DNA of 64,000 bases from an uncultured Parolsenella sp. (GTDB lineage: Bacteria > Actinomycetota > Coriobacteriia > Coriobacteriales > Atopobiaceae). Of the stretch, positions 9,332-17,526 are shown in pieces. The notes beneath the pieces are model-generated. The model saw only the letters and a program-made list of their open reading frames with translations, was not told where the DNA came from and made no database searches. The stretch spans positions 62,001 to 126,000 of the forward strand of contig NZ_CAKUIH010000001.1 of assembly GCF_934660935.1 (NCBI RefSeq), read 5' to 3'. How positions within the stretch are numbered: the stretch's first letter is position 1; each line of letters opens with the position of its first letter. The position numbers and the translations under genes are program-made.

Positions 9332-9441
9332 TCTCTCCCTTCGGCTGGTTGCTAGATCGAACTGACAGTGTGGGCTCCATCGCCATGTGCCCTGGCGTTC
9401 CTGCAGCCTCGGCGAGCTTAGCCATTCCCCAAAACAGATGT

Positions 9442-9480
9442 GCGCCCCGTCAACAGACTTTGTGACGGGGCGCGCTTTTT
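9442..9480 (+). terminator. Rho-independent terminator of the glycan operon
   Basis: Arms GCGCCCCGTCA (9442-9452) and TGACGGGGCGC (9463-9473) pair over 11 bases and are followed by GC and five T residues. It separates the plus-strand export operon from the convergent GlfT2-like gene. Confidence 0.9.
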
Positions 9481-9535
9481 GCACCTGGATGGGCCGCAGG
9501 ACGCCGAGCGTCCCTCCGTAGGATGCCGGGCGTCC

Positions 9536-11380
9536 CTACTCTTCCATGCCGAGGTAGTGTCGCCAGAACTTTTGGCTGATCATGGTCGGGAAGGCTGCCT
9601 GGTAGTCTGCCGCCACGCGCTCGTGCTCGAGCTGCCAACGCTGCTTGAGCTCGCGGACGCGCTGCTTGATCTGTGCGTTGCGCGCGCGGTCCATGCGGCG
9701 GACGCAGGCCTTCTCGCCCGTGATGTCGAGGACGACGATGGTCTCGCGAGCAAGGGTGTTTCGGCTGTAGAGTGTGGGCCCGCTGACCATGAGGTGGCCC
9801 GGAGCCTTCTTGAGGAGGGCATCCGGCAGCAGGTGCTTGTCATATGGGATGGTCTTCACTAGCTTGTCCGCGAGCGTGAGGCCATGGTGCTTCTCGAGGG
9901 TGACCTCGCGAATATTGCCCTCGGAGATGATTGCCGGATCGATCTCATCGAGGGGCACGAACTTGTCGTTGAGCTTGGCGTTCTCGCGCATGAGGGCACT
10001 GCCGTCGGCCTCCATGAGCCACTGTGGGCCGCGCAGGTAGTCTTCCACGCCCTGGAGGAGAAGCTCGGCGGCTCCGTACTCGAGGTCGCGGCGGCGAAGC
10101 AGAACGTTTCGCCAGACGCGGGCCATGAAGAGCTCGGTGTTGACGTGTCCATCGCACGCGGCCATGACGAGGAAGTTGCGCACGTACTGGTAGCAATCGA
10201 CGGAGGCGCGTGGGCGTCCCTCGAAGCTCTCGTGCCAGACGCAGATGCCGTTCATCGTCATGTACGTGGGGTTGGAACGCAAGCCGTACTCGACGTCATC
10301 GCAGCGCACGAAGACGGGGACGGGCAGTCCCTTCTCGCGGATGTTGGCGACGGGGATGCACGAGAACCACCATGCGCCGTAGGCGTTCTCCACCTCGACG
10401 TCGATCCTCTCGTTCTCGACGACCTGGTCGAGGCGATCGACGAAGAGGTCCGGCTTCACCTTGTGGTAGACCCCGCTGCGCAGGACATGGCTCACGTCCT
10501 CGAAGAGCCTCTCGGGCTGCTCGACGGAAAGCATGGCGCCGTTTATGAAGGCGTGGGCGTACTTCTCGTTCGCGAGGGCGAGGAGATTGTAGGTGCGCTT
10601 GATGCTCTCGGGGAAGACGTGGACGTCGTCGTCCATAAGGATGACGTGGGTGAACTCGGCGGGGGAGTCCATCGCGGCGATCATGCCGCGGGCAAAGCCT
10701 CCCGCGCCGCCGACGTTGGCGTTGGGGATGACGGTCACGAGGTCATCAGAGAGGGCCTCGGCGCCGAGCGTCGAGCCGTTGTCGACCACGAACATGTGGA
10801 AGGCGTCGTGGATGGGGCCATCGTCCGAGCGAATGGCGTCGCGCATGAGCTCGATGTTGGGGACGATGTAGTGCTCCTTCTTGAAGGTCGTCGTGGAGAG
10901 CGCGATGCGCACCGGGTGGATGCGTCCCTCATCGACCTCGGCGAAATAGGCGCCGGAGTGGAGGAGAGTCGTGCCGGATGGAAGAAGCTCGAACGCGACG
11001 AGGTCCATGCCCGAGCAATCGAACGTGGCAGAGACGCTTGCGACCTTGCCCGCTTCGGGCTCGACGGTGATCCGGTCAAGTTCGACGGTGTTCTCGGAGT
11101 CAGCCTTGGCGCTCTCGGGCATGCCCTTGATGATGACCTCGCAGGTATCGCCGGAGAGCTCGAGCCTGAGCGTCACGGTGGTAATGTCGCAGTACTTGGC
11201 CCACTTCGAGGCGGAGCACGCGTTCAGGAAGGTCATGAAGTCAGCGGGCTCTGCGAGCCTGAGCGCAGCCGTCTCCTCGTCGTAGTCGAGGGGGCTCGCG
11301 CAGAAGGCGTAAAGCTCGTCGTGTCCCGCGAGGTGCTCCGCGGGCTTGAGAAGGACGTTAGAGAGCTTGTGCTCGATCAT
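9536..11380 (-). CDS. large GlfT2-like galactofuranosyltransferase
   Basis: 614 residues, start ATG at 11380 with AGGAG six bases upstream. Residues ~1-190 form a beta-rich N-terminal domain like that of polymerising GlfT2. The GT-A core begins near IELMRDAI and has FVVDNGST, NANVGGAGGFARGM and the metal site LMDDDVHV, then FVRCDDVEYGLR and the late WHE. A helical C-terminal region follows. Mycobacterial GlfT2 (about 640 residues) builds alternating beta-(1,5)/(1,6) galactofuran; this protein matches it in size and domain order. It is convergent with the Wzm/Wzt/GlfT1-like genes and so part of the same locus. UDP-Galf as donor is inferred; no glf mutase gene is in the window. Confidence 0.87.
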   Translation of the reverse strand: MIEHKLSNVLLKPAEHLAGHDELYAFCASPLDYDEETAALRLAEPADFMTFLNACSASKWAKYCDITTVTLRLELSGDTCEVIIKGMPESAKADSENTVELDRITVEPEAGKVASVSATFDCSGMDLVAFELLPSGTTLLHSGAYFAEVDEGRIHPVRIALSTTTFKKEHYIVPNIELMRDAIRSDDGPIHDAFHMFVVDNGSTLGAEALSDDLVTVIPNANVGGAGGFARGMIAAMDSPAEFTHVILMDDDVHVFPESIKRTYNLLALANEKYAHAFINGAMLSVEQPERLFEDVSHVLRSGVYHKVKPDLFVDRLDQVVENERIDVEVENAYGAWWFSCIPVANIREKGLPVPVFVRCDDVEYGLRSNPTYMTMNGICVWHESFEGRPRASVDCYQYVRNFLVMAACDGHVNTELFMARVWRNVLLRRRDLEYGAAELLLQGVEDYLRGPQWLMEADGSALMRENAKLNDKFVPLDEIDPAIISEGNIREVTLEKHHGLTLADKLVKTIPYDKHLLPDALLKKAPGHLMVSGPTLYSRNTLARETIVVLDITGEKACVRRMDRARNAQIKQRVRELKQRWQLEHERVAADYQAAFPTMISQKFWRHYLGMEE

Positions 11381-11553
11381 GGGCGCTCCTGGTTTCTCAG
11401 TCGCTTAGTCGACCGTTTGGCGATTCGGTGAAGGGCGTTTCTCGCCCAGTAGTTAGTAATCAGTAGTATAGTTGTCACAACCTTTAAGACGGTGCGGGAC
11501 ACCGGCAAGGAACAAGCTGGTGAGTTTCCCAGCCTCATGCGAGACCCTTGGAT

Positions 11554-11591
11554 GACGTCCCGTGCCGCAACAGGCATAGGCGTCTTTTTTT
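11554..11591 (+). promoter_or_regulatory. attenuator hairpin of the pyr operon leader
   Basis: GACG..CC..TGCC pairs with GGCA..GG..CGTC (11554-11584) and is followed directly by seven T residues, 14 bases before the pyrR start. A second small hairpin, GCTGG/CCAGC, lies upstream around 11514-11534 and could compete. Position and form fit transcription attenuation by PyrR, as known in Bacillus; a clear PyrR-binding consensus is not visible. Confidence 0.65.
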
Positions 11592-11605
11592 GTGAAGGGA
11601 GCCAC

Positions 11606-12196
11606 ATGGAACAGCAGGGACTGGGACCCAAGGCGACCATCATGGACGCTGCGGCGATGGGCAGAGCCCTTACCCGCATCGCGCATGAGGTCATCGAGAA
11701 CAATGAGGGGGCGGAGAACCTCGCGATTGTGGGTATCGTCCGCCGCGGTGCCAACATCGCAGATCTCCTCGCGTCTGAGATCGAGTCCATCGAGGGTATC
11801 CGCCCGCCGGTGGGCAAGCTCGACATCAGCTTCTACCGAGATGACGTGACCCGTCGCCTCGCACCCGTCATTCACGAGACTCAGATCAACTTTGACGTCG
11901 ACCACAAGGACATCATCCTCGTCGACGACGTTCTCTTCTCGGGACGTACCGTGCGCTCCGCGCTCGACGCCCTCATGGACCTGGGTAGGCCCAGGACCAT
12001 TCAGCTCGCCGTCATGGTCGACCGCGGCCACCGCGAGCTTCCCATTCGCGCGGATTACGTCGGCAAGAACGTGCCGAGCTCCCACGAGGAGGACGTCCGC
12101 GTCTTCGTCGAGTCGCTTGACGGCCGCGATGCGGTCGAGATTTGGGACATCGAGGCCGAGAAGGCCGCAATCGCCAATAAGGAGGTCGGTGCATAG
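11606..12196 (+). CDS. pyrR: bifunctional pyr operon regulator / uracil phosphoribosyltransferase PyrR
   Basis: 196 residues. The start ATG follows GAAGGGA. The PRPP-binding loop is IILVDDVLFSGRTVRSAL, the signature of PyrR, with IVGIVRRGANIADLL and VDRGHRELPIRADYVGKNVPS as further family blocks. PyrR binds uridine nucleotides and the pyr leader RNA and has weak UPRT activity. It heads the pyr operon directly behind the attenuator, so it probably controls its own operon. The frame stays open upstream to a GTG at 11492 through the terminator, but no ribosome site supports that longer form. Confidence 0.96.
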   Translation: MEQQGLGPKATIMDAAAMGRALTRIAHEVIENNEGAENLAIVGIVRRGANIADLLASEIESIEGIRPPVGKLDISFYRDDVTRRLAPVIHETQINFDVDHKDIILVDDVLFSGRTVRSALDALMDLGRPRTIQLAVMVDRGHRELPIRADYVGKNVPSSHEEDVRVFVESLDGRDAVEIWDIEAEKAAIANKEVGA

Positions 12197-13128
12197 TGCT
12201 TTCCGTTCGCAACCTCATCAACACGACGGACCTCACTGCCGATGACATCACGCAGATTCTCGATACGGCCCGTTCCATGGAGGAGATCAACCACCGCACG
12301 ATCAAGAAGGTCCCCGCTCTTCGCGGCCGCACGATCGTGAACCTCTTCCTCGAGGCCTCCACCCGTACGCGCTCCTCGTTCGAAATCGCCGAGAAGCGCC
12401 TCTCCGCCGACTCCCTGAACGTTCAGGGCTCCAGCTCCTCAGTCTCCAAGGGCGAGTGCCTTGAGGACACCATCAAGACGCTCGACTCTTACGGCGTCGA
12501 TATGTTCGTCTGCCGTGCGCGCAATGCTGGCACCGCCGAGCTCATCACCCACTACACCGATGCCCGCGTCATCAACGCCGGCGACGGCAAGCACGCTCAC
12601 CCCTCCCAGGCTCTGCTCGACCTCTACACGATGCGCGAGCACTTCGGCAAGCTCGAGGGCCTCAAGGTCGCCATTGTCGGCGACCTGCTCCACAGCCGTG
12701 TCGTCGGTTCCCTCGCCCCGGCTCTTCGCACCATGGGCGCCAAGGTCACGCTCGTTGGCCCTCCGACGTTCCAGCTCCCTGAGCCCGAGGTCTTCGGTGC
12801 CGAGGAGACCTATGACTTCGACTCCGTCATCGAGGACGCCGACGTCGTGTACATGCTCCGCGTTCAGCTCGAGCGCATGGAAGGCGCCACGATCCCCTCG
12901 AAGCGCGAGTACAACCGTCTCTGGGGCCTCACTGCCGAGCGTCACGCTCGCATGAAGGAGAACGCCCTCGTCATGCACCCGGGCCCGATGAACCGCGGCA
13001 TGGAGATCGACTCGATCCCCGCTGATGCCCAGAACTCGTTCGTGACCCGCCAGGTCGCCGCGGGCCTCTACACCCGTATGGCCGAGATGTACCTGCTGCT
13101 TGGAGGAGAAGAGAATGCTGCTGATTAA
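12196..13128 (+). CDS. pyrB: aspartate carbamoyltransferase catalytic subunit
   Basis: 310 residues, GTG start sharing one base with the pyrR stop. The carbamoyl-phosphate loop is EASTRTRSSFE, the second site is HPSQALLDLYTM, and the late HPGPMNRG matches the aspartate-binding 240s region. It makes carbamoyl-aspartate from carbamoyl phosphate and aspartate, the first committed pyrimidine step. No pyrI regulatory chain is present; control is more likely through PyrR attenuation. Overlaps pyrC by 14 bases. Confidence 0.97.
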   Translation: MLSVRNLINTTDLTADDITQILDTARSMEEINHRTIKKVPALRGRTIVNLFLEASTRTRSSFEIAEKRLSADSLNVQGSSSSVSKGECLEDTIKTLDSYGVDMFVCRARNAGTAELITHYTDARVINAGDGKHAHPSQALLDLYTMREHFGKLEGLKVAIVGDLLHSRVVGSLAPALRTMGAKVTLVGPPTFQLPEPEVFGAEETYDFDSVIEDADVVYMLRVQLERMEGATIPSKREYNRLWGLTAERHARMKENALVMHPGPMNRGMEIDSIPADAQNSFVTRQVAAGLYTRMAEMYLLLGGEENAAD

Positions 13129-14404
13129 GGGTGCTCACGTCGTCGATCCGCAGGTCGGCCTCGACACCGTTACCGACGTCCTCGTCGAGGGCGCTCGCAT
13201 CGCCCGCGTGGGCGCGAACATCAAGACCCCCGAGGGCGCTGAGGTCATCGATGGCACGGGCAAGTACCTCGTCCCGGGCCTGACCGATATCCACGTTCAC
13301 TTCCGCGACCCCGGCTACGAGTACAAGGAGACTATCGAGACGGGCTCCGCCGCCGCTGCCGCTGGTGGCTTCACCGACGTCGCCACCATGCCCAACACTA
13401 ACCCCGTGACCGACACGGGCGAGGGCGTGCGCTACCAGATCGCCAAGGGCGATGCCGCTGGCCTCGTGCACGTCCGTCCCATCGGCGCTTGCACCCGTGG
13501 TGAGAAGGGCGAGGCCCTGGCCGAGATCGGCGATATGGTCGCCGAGGGCGCCTGCATGTTCTCCGATGACGGCCACGGCGTCCAGAGCGCTGGCATGCTC
13601 CGTACCGTGATGGACTATGTCCGTCAGTTCGATCGTGCCGTCGCCTGTCACTGCGAGGTCAAGTCCCTGACCGAGCACGGCATGGTCAACGAGGGCCGCG
13701 TGAGCACCCGTCTCGGCATCGCTGGCTGGCCTGCCGCCGGCGAGGAGATCGAGATTGCTCGCGACATCGAGCTCTGCCGCCTCACGGGCTGCGCTCTCCA
13801 CATCTGCCACATCTCCACCGCCCGTGGCGCCGAGCTCGTCCGTGCCGCCAAGGCAGAGGGACTGCCCGTCACGGCTGAGGTCTGCCCGCACCACCTCTTC
13901 CTCGACGAGGAGCTCCTCGACGAGACCTACAACACCAACCTCAAGATGAACCCGCCGCTGCGCACCCCTGCCGACACCGCGGCTCTCCGCGAGGGCATTT
14001 GCGACGGTACGCTCGACTGTGTCGTCACGGACCACGCGCCGCACGCCCTCCACGAGAAGGAGTGCGAGTTCGAGATCGCTCCCTTCGGCGTCGTCGGCCT
14101 TGAGACGAGCCTCCCGCTTATGCTCACCAACCTTGTCTCCACCGGCAAGATGAGCTGGCAGCGCCTCGTCGAGGTCATGTGCGTGAACCCGCGCAAGGTC
14201 GCCCGCCTCGAGGCCGTTAAGGTCGAGGCCGGTTCTCCCGCGGACCTCACCCTTATCGACCCGACCATCGAGCTCGAGGTCACGCCGGAGCTGTTCTGCG
14301 GCAAGCAGCACAACTCCGCCTTCATGGGCGCCAAGCTCACCGGTCGCGCGACGGACACCGTCGTTGCCGGCAAGCATGTCCTGAAGGATTGCAAGCTCGC
14401 CTAG
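13115..14404 (+). CDS. pyrC: dihydroorotase
   Basis: 429 residues from ATG 13115, with GGAGGA upstream inside pyrB. Class I dihydroorotase: DIHVHFRDPGYEYKE provides the two metal-binding His, HICHISTARG and EVCPHHL supply further ligands, and TDHAPH carries the catalytic Asp. It closes carbamoyl-aspartate to dihydroorotate. Class I enzymes often pair with PyrB, and the overlap fits coupled translation. A strong hairpin follows in the gap before pyrK. Confidence 0.97.
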   Translation: MLLIKGAHVVDPQVGLDTVTDVLVEGARIARVGANIKTPEGAEVIDGTGKYLVPGLTDIHVHFRDPGYEYKETIETGSAAAAAGGFTDVATMPNTNPVTDTGEGVRYQIAKGDAAGLVHVRPIGACTRGEKGEALAEIGDMVAEGACMFSDDGHGVQSAGMLRTVMDYVRQFDRAVACHCEVKSLTEHGMVNEGRVSTRLGIAGWPAAGEEIEIARDIELCRLTGCALHICHISTARGAELVRAAKAEGLPVTAEVCPHHLFLDEELLDETYNTNLKMNPPLRTPADTAALREGICDGTLDCVVTDHAPHALHEKECEFEIAPFGVVGLETSLPLMLTNLVSTGKMSWQRLVEVMCVNPRKVARLEAVKVEAGSPADLTLIDPTIELEVTPELFCGKQHNSAFMGAKLTGRATDTVVAGKHVLKDCKLA

Positions 14405-14415
14405 TTTTATCTCGC

Positions 14416-14443
14416 GCGCCCCGGGAGACTTCTCTCGGGGCGC
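14416..14443 (+). other. intercistronic hairpin between pyrC and pyrK
   Basis: GCGCCCC and GGGGCGC pair around an inner GAGA/TCTC stem. No T-run follows, so it is more likely an RNA-stability or processing element than a terminator. Confidence 0.5.
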
Positions 14444-14495
14444 CGTCGCGTATCGTTCGGCCGTCTCGTGCGGCCTATTGCCCGAAAGGAGAGAC

Positions 14496-15290
14496 ATGGC
14501 CTATCCCACTCCGTCGCCGGCTCGTATCCACGACTTCACCGTCGTCTCGAACGAGCCTGTGGCCGAGGGCGTCTATCGCCTCACGATCGAGGCCCCTCGT
14601 CTGGCGGCAGCCCTCGAGCCTGGTCAGTTCATGAGCTTCGAGGTCCCCGGCGATACCCGCCAGCTCATCCGCATCCCTCTCTCGTATTCCTCCGCTGACG
14701 CCGAAGCCGGCACCGTGACCACGTACTATGCGGTCGTGGGCGATGGCACGCGCAGGCTTTCCGCCATGGGCGTCGGGTCTAGCTCGACGGTACTCGGCCC
14801 CGGCGGCCACGGCTGGAAGATGGACAAGGGCGCGAAGAAGGTCCTCGTCGTCGCTGGTGGCATCGGCATCACGCCCGTCATCGCCGCCGCTCGTTTCGCC
14901 GCTGACAACGCCGCCGAGGTCGACGCCGTCGTGGGCGCCCTCACTGCCGCCAAGATCTGCGGGACCGACGAGCTCGAGCCGCTGTGCGGCGAGGTTCGCC
15001 TCACGACTGACGACGGCACGGCTGGTACGAAGGGATTCGTGACGGCCGAGGTCGAGCCCATGCTCGCCACGGGCGCGTATGACCTTGTCCTCACTTGCGG
15101 ACCCGAGCCCATGATGCGTGCCGTCGCGGCTATCGCCGAGGCTGCCGGCGTCAAGTGCGAGGTCTCCGTCGAGCGCATGATGACCTGCGGCTTTGGTGCT
15201 TGTAACACGTGCAACGTCGAGACCGTCTACGGCATGGTGGGAGCCTGCATGGCAGGTCCCGTCTTCGACTCGAAGGTGGTGGCATGGTGA
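14496..15290 (+). CDS. pyrK: dihydroorotate dehydrogenase B electron-transfer subunit
   Basis: 264 residues; ATG 14496 follows AAAGGAGAG. Ferredoxin-reductase-like: an FAD-binding barrel with RIPLSYS, an NAD-binding GGIGITPV, and a C-terminal 2Fe-2S site made by Cys231, Cys236, Cys239 and Cys251 (CGFGACNTC plus GAC). PyrK passes electrons from PyrD's FMN to NAD+, so the cell uses a class 1B enzyme, as in many anaerobic or fermentative bacteria. Its end overlaps the pyrD start (ATGGTGA). Confidence 0.96.
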   Translation: MAYPTPSPARIHDFTVVSNEPVAEGVYRLTIEAPRLAAALEPGQFMSFEVPGDTRQLIRIPLSYSSADAEAGTVTTYYAVVGDGTRRLSAMGVGSSSTVLGPGGHGWKMDKGAKKVLVVAGGIGITPVIAAARFAADNAAEVDAVVGALTAAKICGTDELEPLCGEVRLTTDDGTAGTKGFVTAEVEPMLATGAYDLVLTCGPEPMMRAVAAIAEAAGVKCEVSVERMMTCGFGACNTCNVETVYGMVGACMAGPVFDSKVVAW

Positions 15291-16210
15291 GCAACGTCGA
15301 TATGTCCGTCGATCTCGCCGGCATCAAGCTCAAGAACCCGATCAACACCGCGAGCGGCACCTATGGCTACGGCTGGCAGTTCGAGAGCTTCTATGACGTG
15401 AGCCAGCTCGGCGCGATCACCACCAAGGGCTGCGCCGCCGAGGCCTGGCCCGGCAACCCCGCCCCGCGCATGACCGAGGTCACGAGCGGCATGATGAACT
15501 CCGTGGGTCTCCAGAACCCCGGCGTCCGCGGCCTCATCGAGGGCTCCGGCGAGTACCTCCAGGAGCTTTCCGACAAGGGCACCGCGGTCATCTGCCAGGT
15601 TGCGGGCCACTCCGTCGAGGAGTACGTCGCAGCCGTCGAGCTCTTCGAGGAGCTCGCCCCGTTCGCCGCCGGCCTCGAGATTAACATCTCTTGCCCCAAC
15701 ATCGCCGCAGGTGGCTGCGCCATGGGCTCCACGCCCGAGGGTGCCGCGGGGGTTATCCGTGCCGTCCGTCCGCATACGAAGAAGCCCCTTCTCGTCAAGA
15801 TGGCTCCCGCTCGCGTCGTCGACGTCGCGAAGGCGCTCGAGGCCGAGGGCGCGGATGCCCTTACGGTCATCAACTCCATCCCTGGCATGGCCATTGACGT
15901 CAACACGCGCAGGAGCAAGCTCAGCCGCCCCACCGGCGGCATGAGCGGCCCCGCCCTTCACCCTATCGCGGTGCGCATGGTGTGGGAGGTCCACAATGCC
16001 GTCAGCCTCCCCATCGTGGGCGTTGGTGGCGTCATGACCGGTGCCGATGCCGCGGAGTTCATCCTCGCCGGCGCCACGAGCGTGTCCGTCGGCATGGCTA
16101 ACCTCGTCGACCCGATGGCGGCTCCCCGCATCCTCGGCGAGCTCACCGAGTGGGCCGAGTCGCAGGGCGTTTCCAGCATTTCCGAGCTTATCGGCGCCTT
16201 CGAGGGCTAG
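15284..16210 (+). CDS. pyrD: dihydroorotate dehydrogenase B catalytic subunit
   Basis: 308 residues; ATG 15284 lies in the pyrK stop, so translation is coupled. NPINTASGTYGYG opens the FMN barrel; INISCPNIAAGG contains the catalytic-base Cys of class 1B enzymes (class 2 have Ser); PIVGVGGVMTGADAAEFILAGA binds the FMN phosphate. It oxidises dihydroorotate to orotate with PyrK. An ATG at 15302 (MSVDLAG) is a possible alternative start. A clean terminator follows. Confidence 0.97.
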   Translation: MVSNVDMSVDLAGIKLKNPINTASGTYGYGWQFESFYDVSQLGAITTKGCAAEAWPGNPAPRMTEVTSGMMNSVGLQNPGVRGLIEGSGEYLQELSDKGTAVICQVAGHSVEEYVAAVELFEELAPFAAGLEINISCPNIAAGGCAMGSTPEGAAGVIRAVRPHTKKPLLVKMAPARVVDVAKALEAEGADALTVINSIPGMAIDVNTRRSKLSRPTGGMSGPALHPIAVRMVWEVHNAVSLPIVGVGGVMTGADAAEFILAGATSVSVGMANLVDPMAAPRILGELTEWAESQGVSSISELIGAFEG

Positions 16211-16227
16211 TCGGACTTTGATTCTCT

Positions 16228-16255
16228 GGGGCGACCTCCGCGGTCGCCCCTTTTT
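16228..16255 (+). terminator. Rho-independent terminator between pyrD and pyrF
   Basis: Perfect nine-base stem GGGGCGACC/GGTCGCCCC with loop TCCGC and five T residues. It would limit transcription of pyrF from the pyr promoter. Confidence 0.88.
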
Positions 16256-16285
16256 CGATGGGCGACTCGCCCGGAAGGAGGCCTC

Positions 16286-17014
16286 ATGGGCCGCTTTGAC
16301 GATCTCTCCGCTCGCGACCGCGTGATGGTTGCGCTCGATTGCGGGCCCGAGGAGGCTCGTGCCCTCGCTGACAAGCTCGAGGGTCATGCCACCTGGCTGA
16401 AGGTTGGCATCACGCTCATCTATGACGGCGGCCTGCCGCTCGTCAAGGAGCTCCGCGACCGCGGCTTCAAGATCTTCGTCGATTCCAAGTTCCATGACAT
16501 CCCGCATCAGGTTCGCGGCGCCGTGATGAGCGCTGCCCATTCTGGCGCGGATTTGGTCACGGTTCACGGCTCTGGTTCCGAGAAGATGCTCGTTGCCTGT
16601 CACGAGGCCGCCGAGCAGTCCCTCGTCGAGTTTGGCCACAAGCCCTATGTGATCGCCATCACCGTGCTTACCAGCATGGACGCCGAGGAGCTGGCTAAGG
16701 TTGGCGTGACGCGCCCGATTCCCGAGCAAGCCGCGGCCCTCGCGAAGCTCGCCGTTGACTCTGGCCTCGACGGCATCGTGTGCTCGCCCATGGAGGCGCG
16801 CGAGATGCGCGAGCTCCTTGGCCCGGATGCACTTATCGTGACCCCGGGCGTTCGTCCGGCTGGAGCCGCTCTGGGAGACCAGAGCCGCGTCGCGACCCCT
16901 GCCGCCGCCGTCAATGCCGGCGCGAGCCACATTGTCGTCGGCAGGCCGATTACCCAGACAGAGGATCCGGTCGCCGCCTTCGAGGCCATCGTCGCGGAGA
17001 TTGAAGCACGCTAA
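16286..17014 (+). CDS. pyrF: orotidine 5'-phosphate decarboxylase
   Basis: 242 residues; ATG follows GGAAGGAGG. MVALDCG starts the barrel; the catalytic tetrad region is FVDSKFHDIPHQV (Asp-x-Lys-x-x-Asp); the phosphate-binding end is GASHIVVGRPIT. It makes UMP from OMP. pyrE, which makes OMP, is not nearby. It sits 31 bases behind a strong terminator, so it depends on read-through or on its own promoter, which I cannot see. Confidence 0.96.
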   Translation: MGRFDDLSARDRVMVALDCGPEEARALADKLEGHATWLKVGITLIYDGGLPLVKELRDRGFKIFVDSKFHDIPHQVRGAVMSAAHSGADLVTVHGSGSEKMLVACHEAAEQSLVEFGHKPYVIAITVLTSMDAEELAKVGVTRPIPEQAAALAKLAVDSGLDGIVCSPMEAREMRELLGPDALIVTPGVRPAGAALGDQSRVATPAAAVNAGASHIVVGRPITQTEDPVAAFEAIVAEIEAR

Positions 17015-17018
17015 AACC

Positions 17019-17049
17019 CGCCGAGTCCTGACACTAATCGGCGTATTTG
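17019..17049 (+). terminator. probable terminator after pyrF
   Basis: CGCCGA/TCGGCG stem with a 13-base loop, followed by TATTTGT. The T-run is broken, so strength is uncertain. Confidence 0.45.
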
Positions 17050-17112
17050 TATCCAAGGTGCCGTTTTTGTGGGGCGGTGAGGTATAAAACGCGGGTAAAT
17101 GCGTGAAAGTTC

Positions 17113-17141
17113 TTGCAAAGTGGCTGCTACATTGCCATAGT
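17113..17141 (+). promoter_or_regulatory. putative promoter of the mihF-gmk-rpoZ-thiI unit
   Basis: TTGCAA, 17 bases, CATAGT. The leader that follows (about 70 bases) has two mutually exclusive hairpins: GGGGC/GCCCC (17160-17176) and CCGAAG/CTTCGG (17167-17181), before GGAGG. Confidence 0.45.
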
Positions 17142-17217
17142 GTCATACAGCCGATTTGCGGGGCACCCGAAGCCCCTTCGGAACTTGTGTTGAGAAGTAC
17201 TTACATTTGGAGGAAAT

Positions 17218-17526
17218 ATGGCTCTCCCTACGCTTTCCGACGAGCAGCGCGCTCAGAACCTTAAGAAGGCCGCCGAGGCCCGCCACGCTCGCGCCGAGCT
17301 CCGTGAGAAGATCAAGAACGGCGAGGTCACCCTCGAGTCCGTCCTGAACTCTGAGGATGAGGCCGCCAAGCGTATGCCCGTCCGCGCTCTCATTGAGTCC
17401 CTTCCGGGCTACGGCAAGGCTAAGGCCGCCAAGATCATGGACGAGATCGCCGTCGCTGACAACCGTCGCGTTCAGGGCCTTGGTGCCCGTCAGCGTGAGG
17501 CCCTCCTCGAGATTCTCTCCAAGTAG
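17218..17526 (+). CDS. mihF: actinobacterial integration host factor (mIHF)
   Basis: 102 residues, GGAGG five bases before the ATG. Highly charged N-terminal helix, then a helix-two-turn-helix region with SLPGYGKAKAAKIMDEIAV and VQGLGARQREALL. This matches the actinobacterial IHF family, a nucleoid-associated protein unrelated to HU/IHF of proteobacteria. In Mycobacterium and Streptomyces it also lies next to gmk. It bends and compacts DNA and supports chromosome maintenance. It is coupled to gmk by a one-base overlap. Confidence 0.93.
   Translation: MALPTLSDEQRAQNLKKAAEARHARAELREKIKNGEVTLESVLNSEDEAAKRMPVRALIESLPGYGKAKAAKIMDEIAVADNRRVQGLGARQREALLEILSK

Noticed and set aside
9884..11431. 515-codon plus-strand frame opposite the GlfT2-like gene
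   Set aside because: The minus strand carries clear GT2 motifs and a ribosome site; this frame has neither.
15227..17146. 639-codon minus-strand frame across pyrD and pyrF
   Set aside because: Antisense to two well-supported genes.
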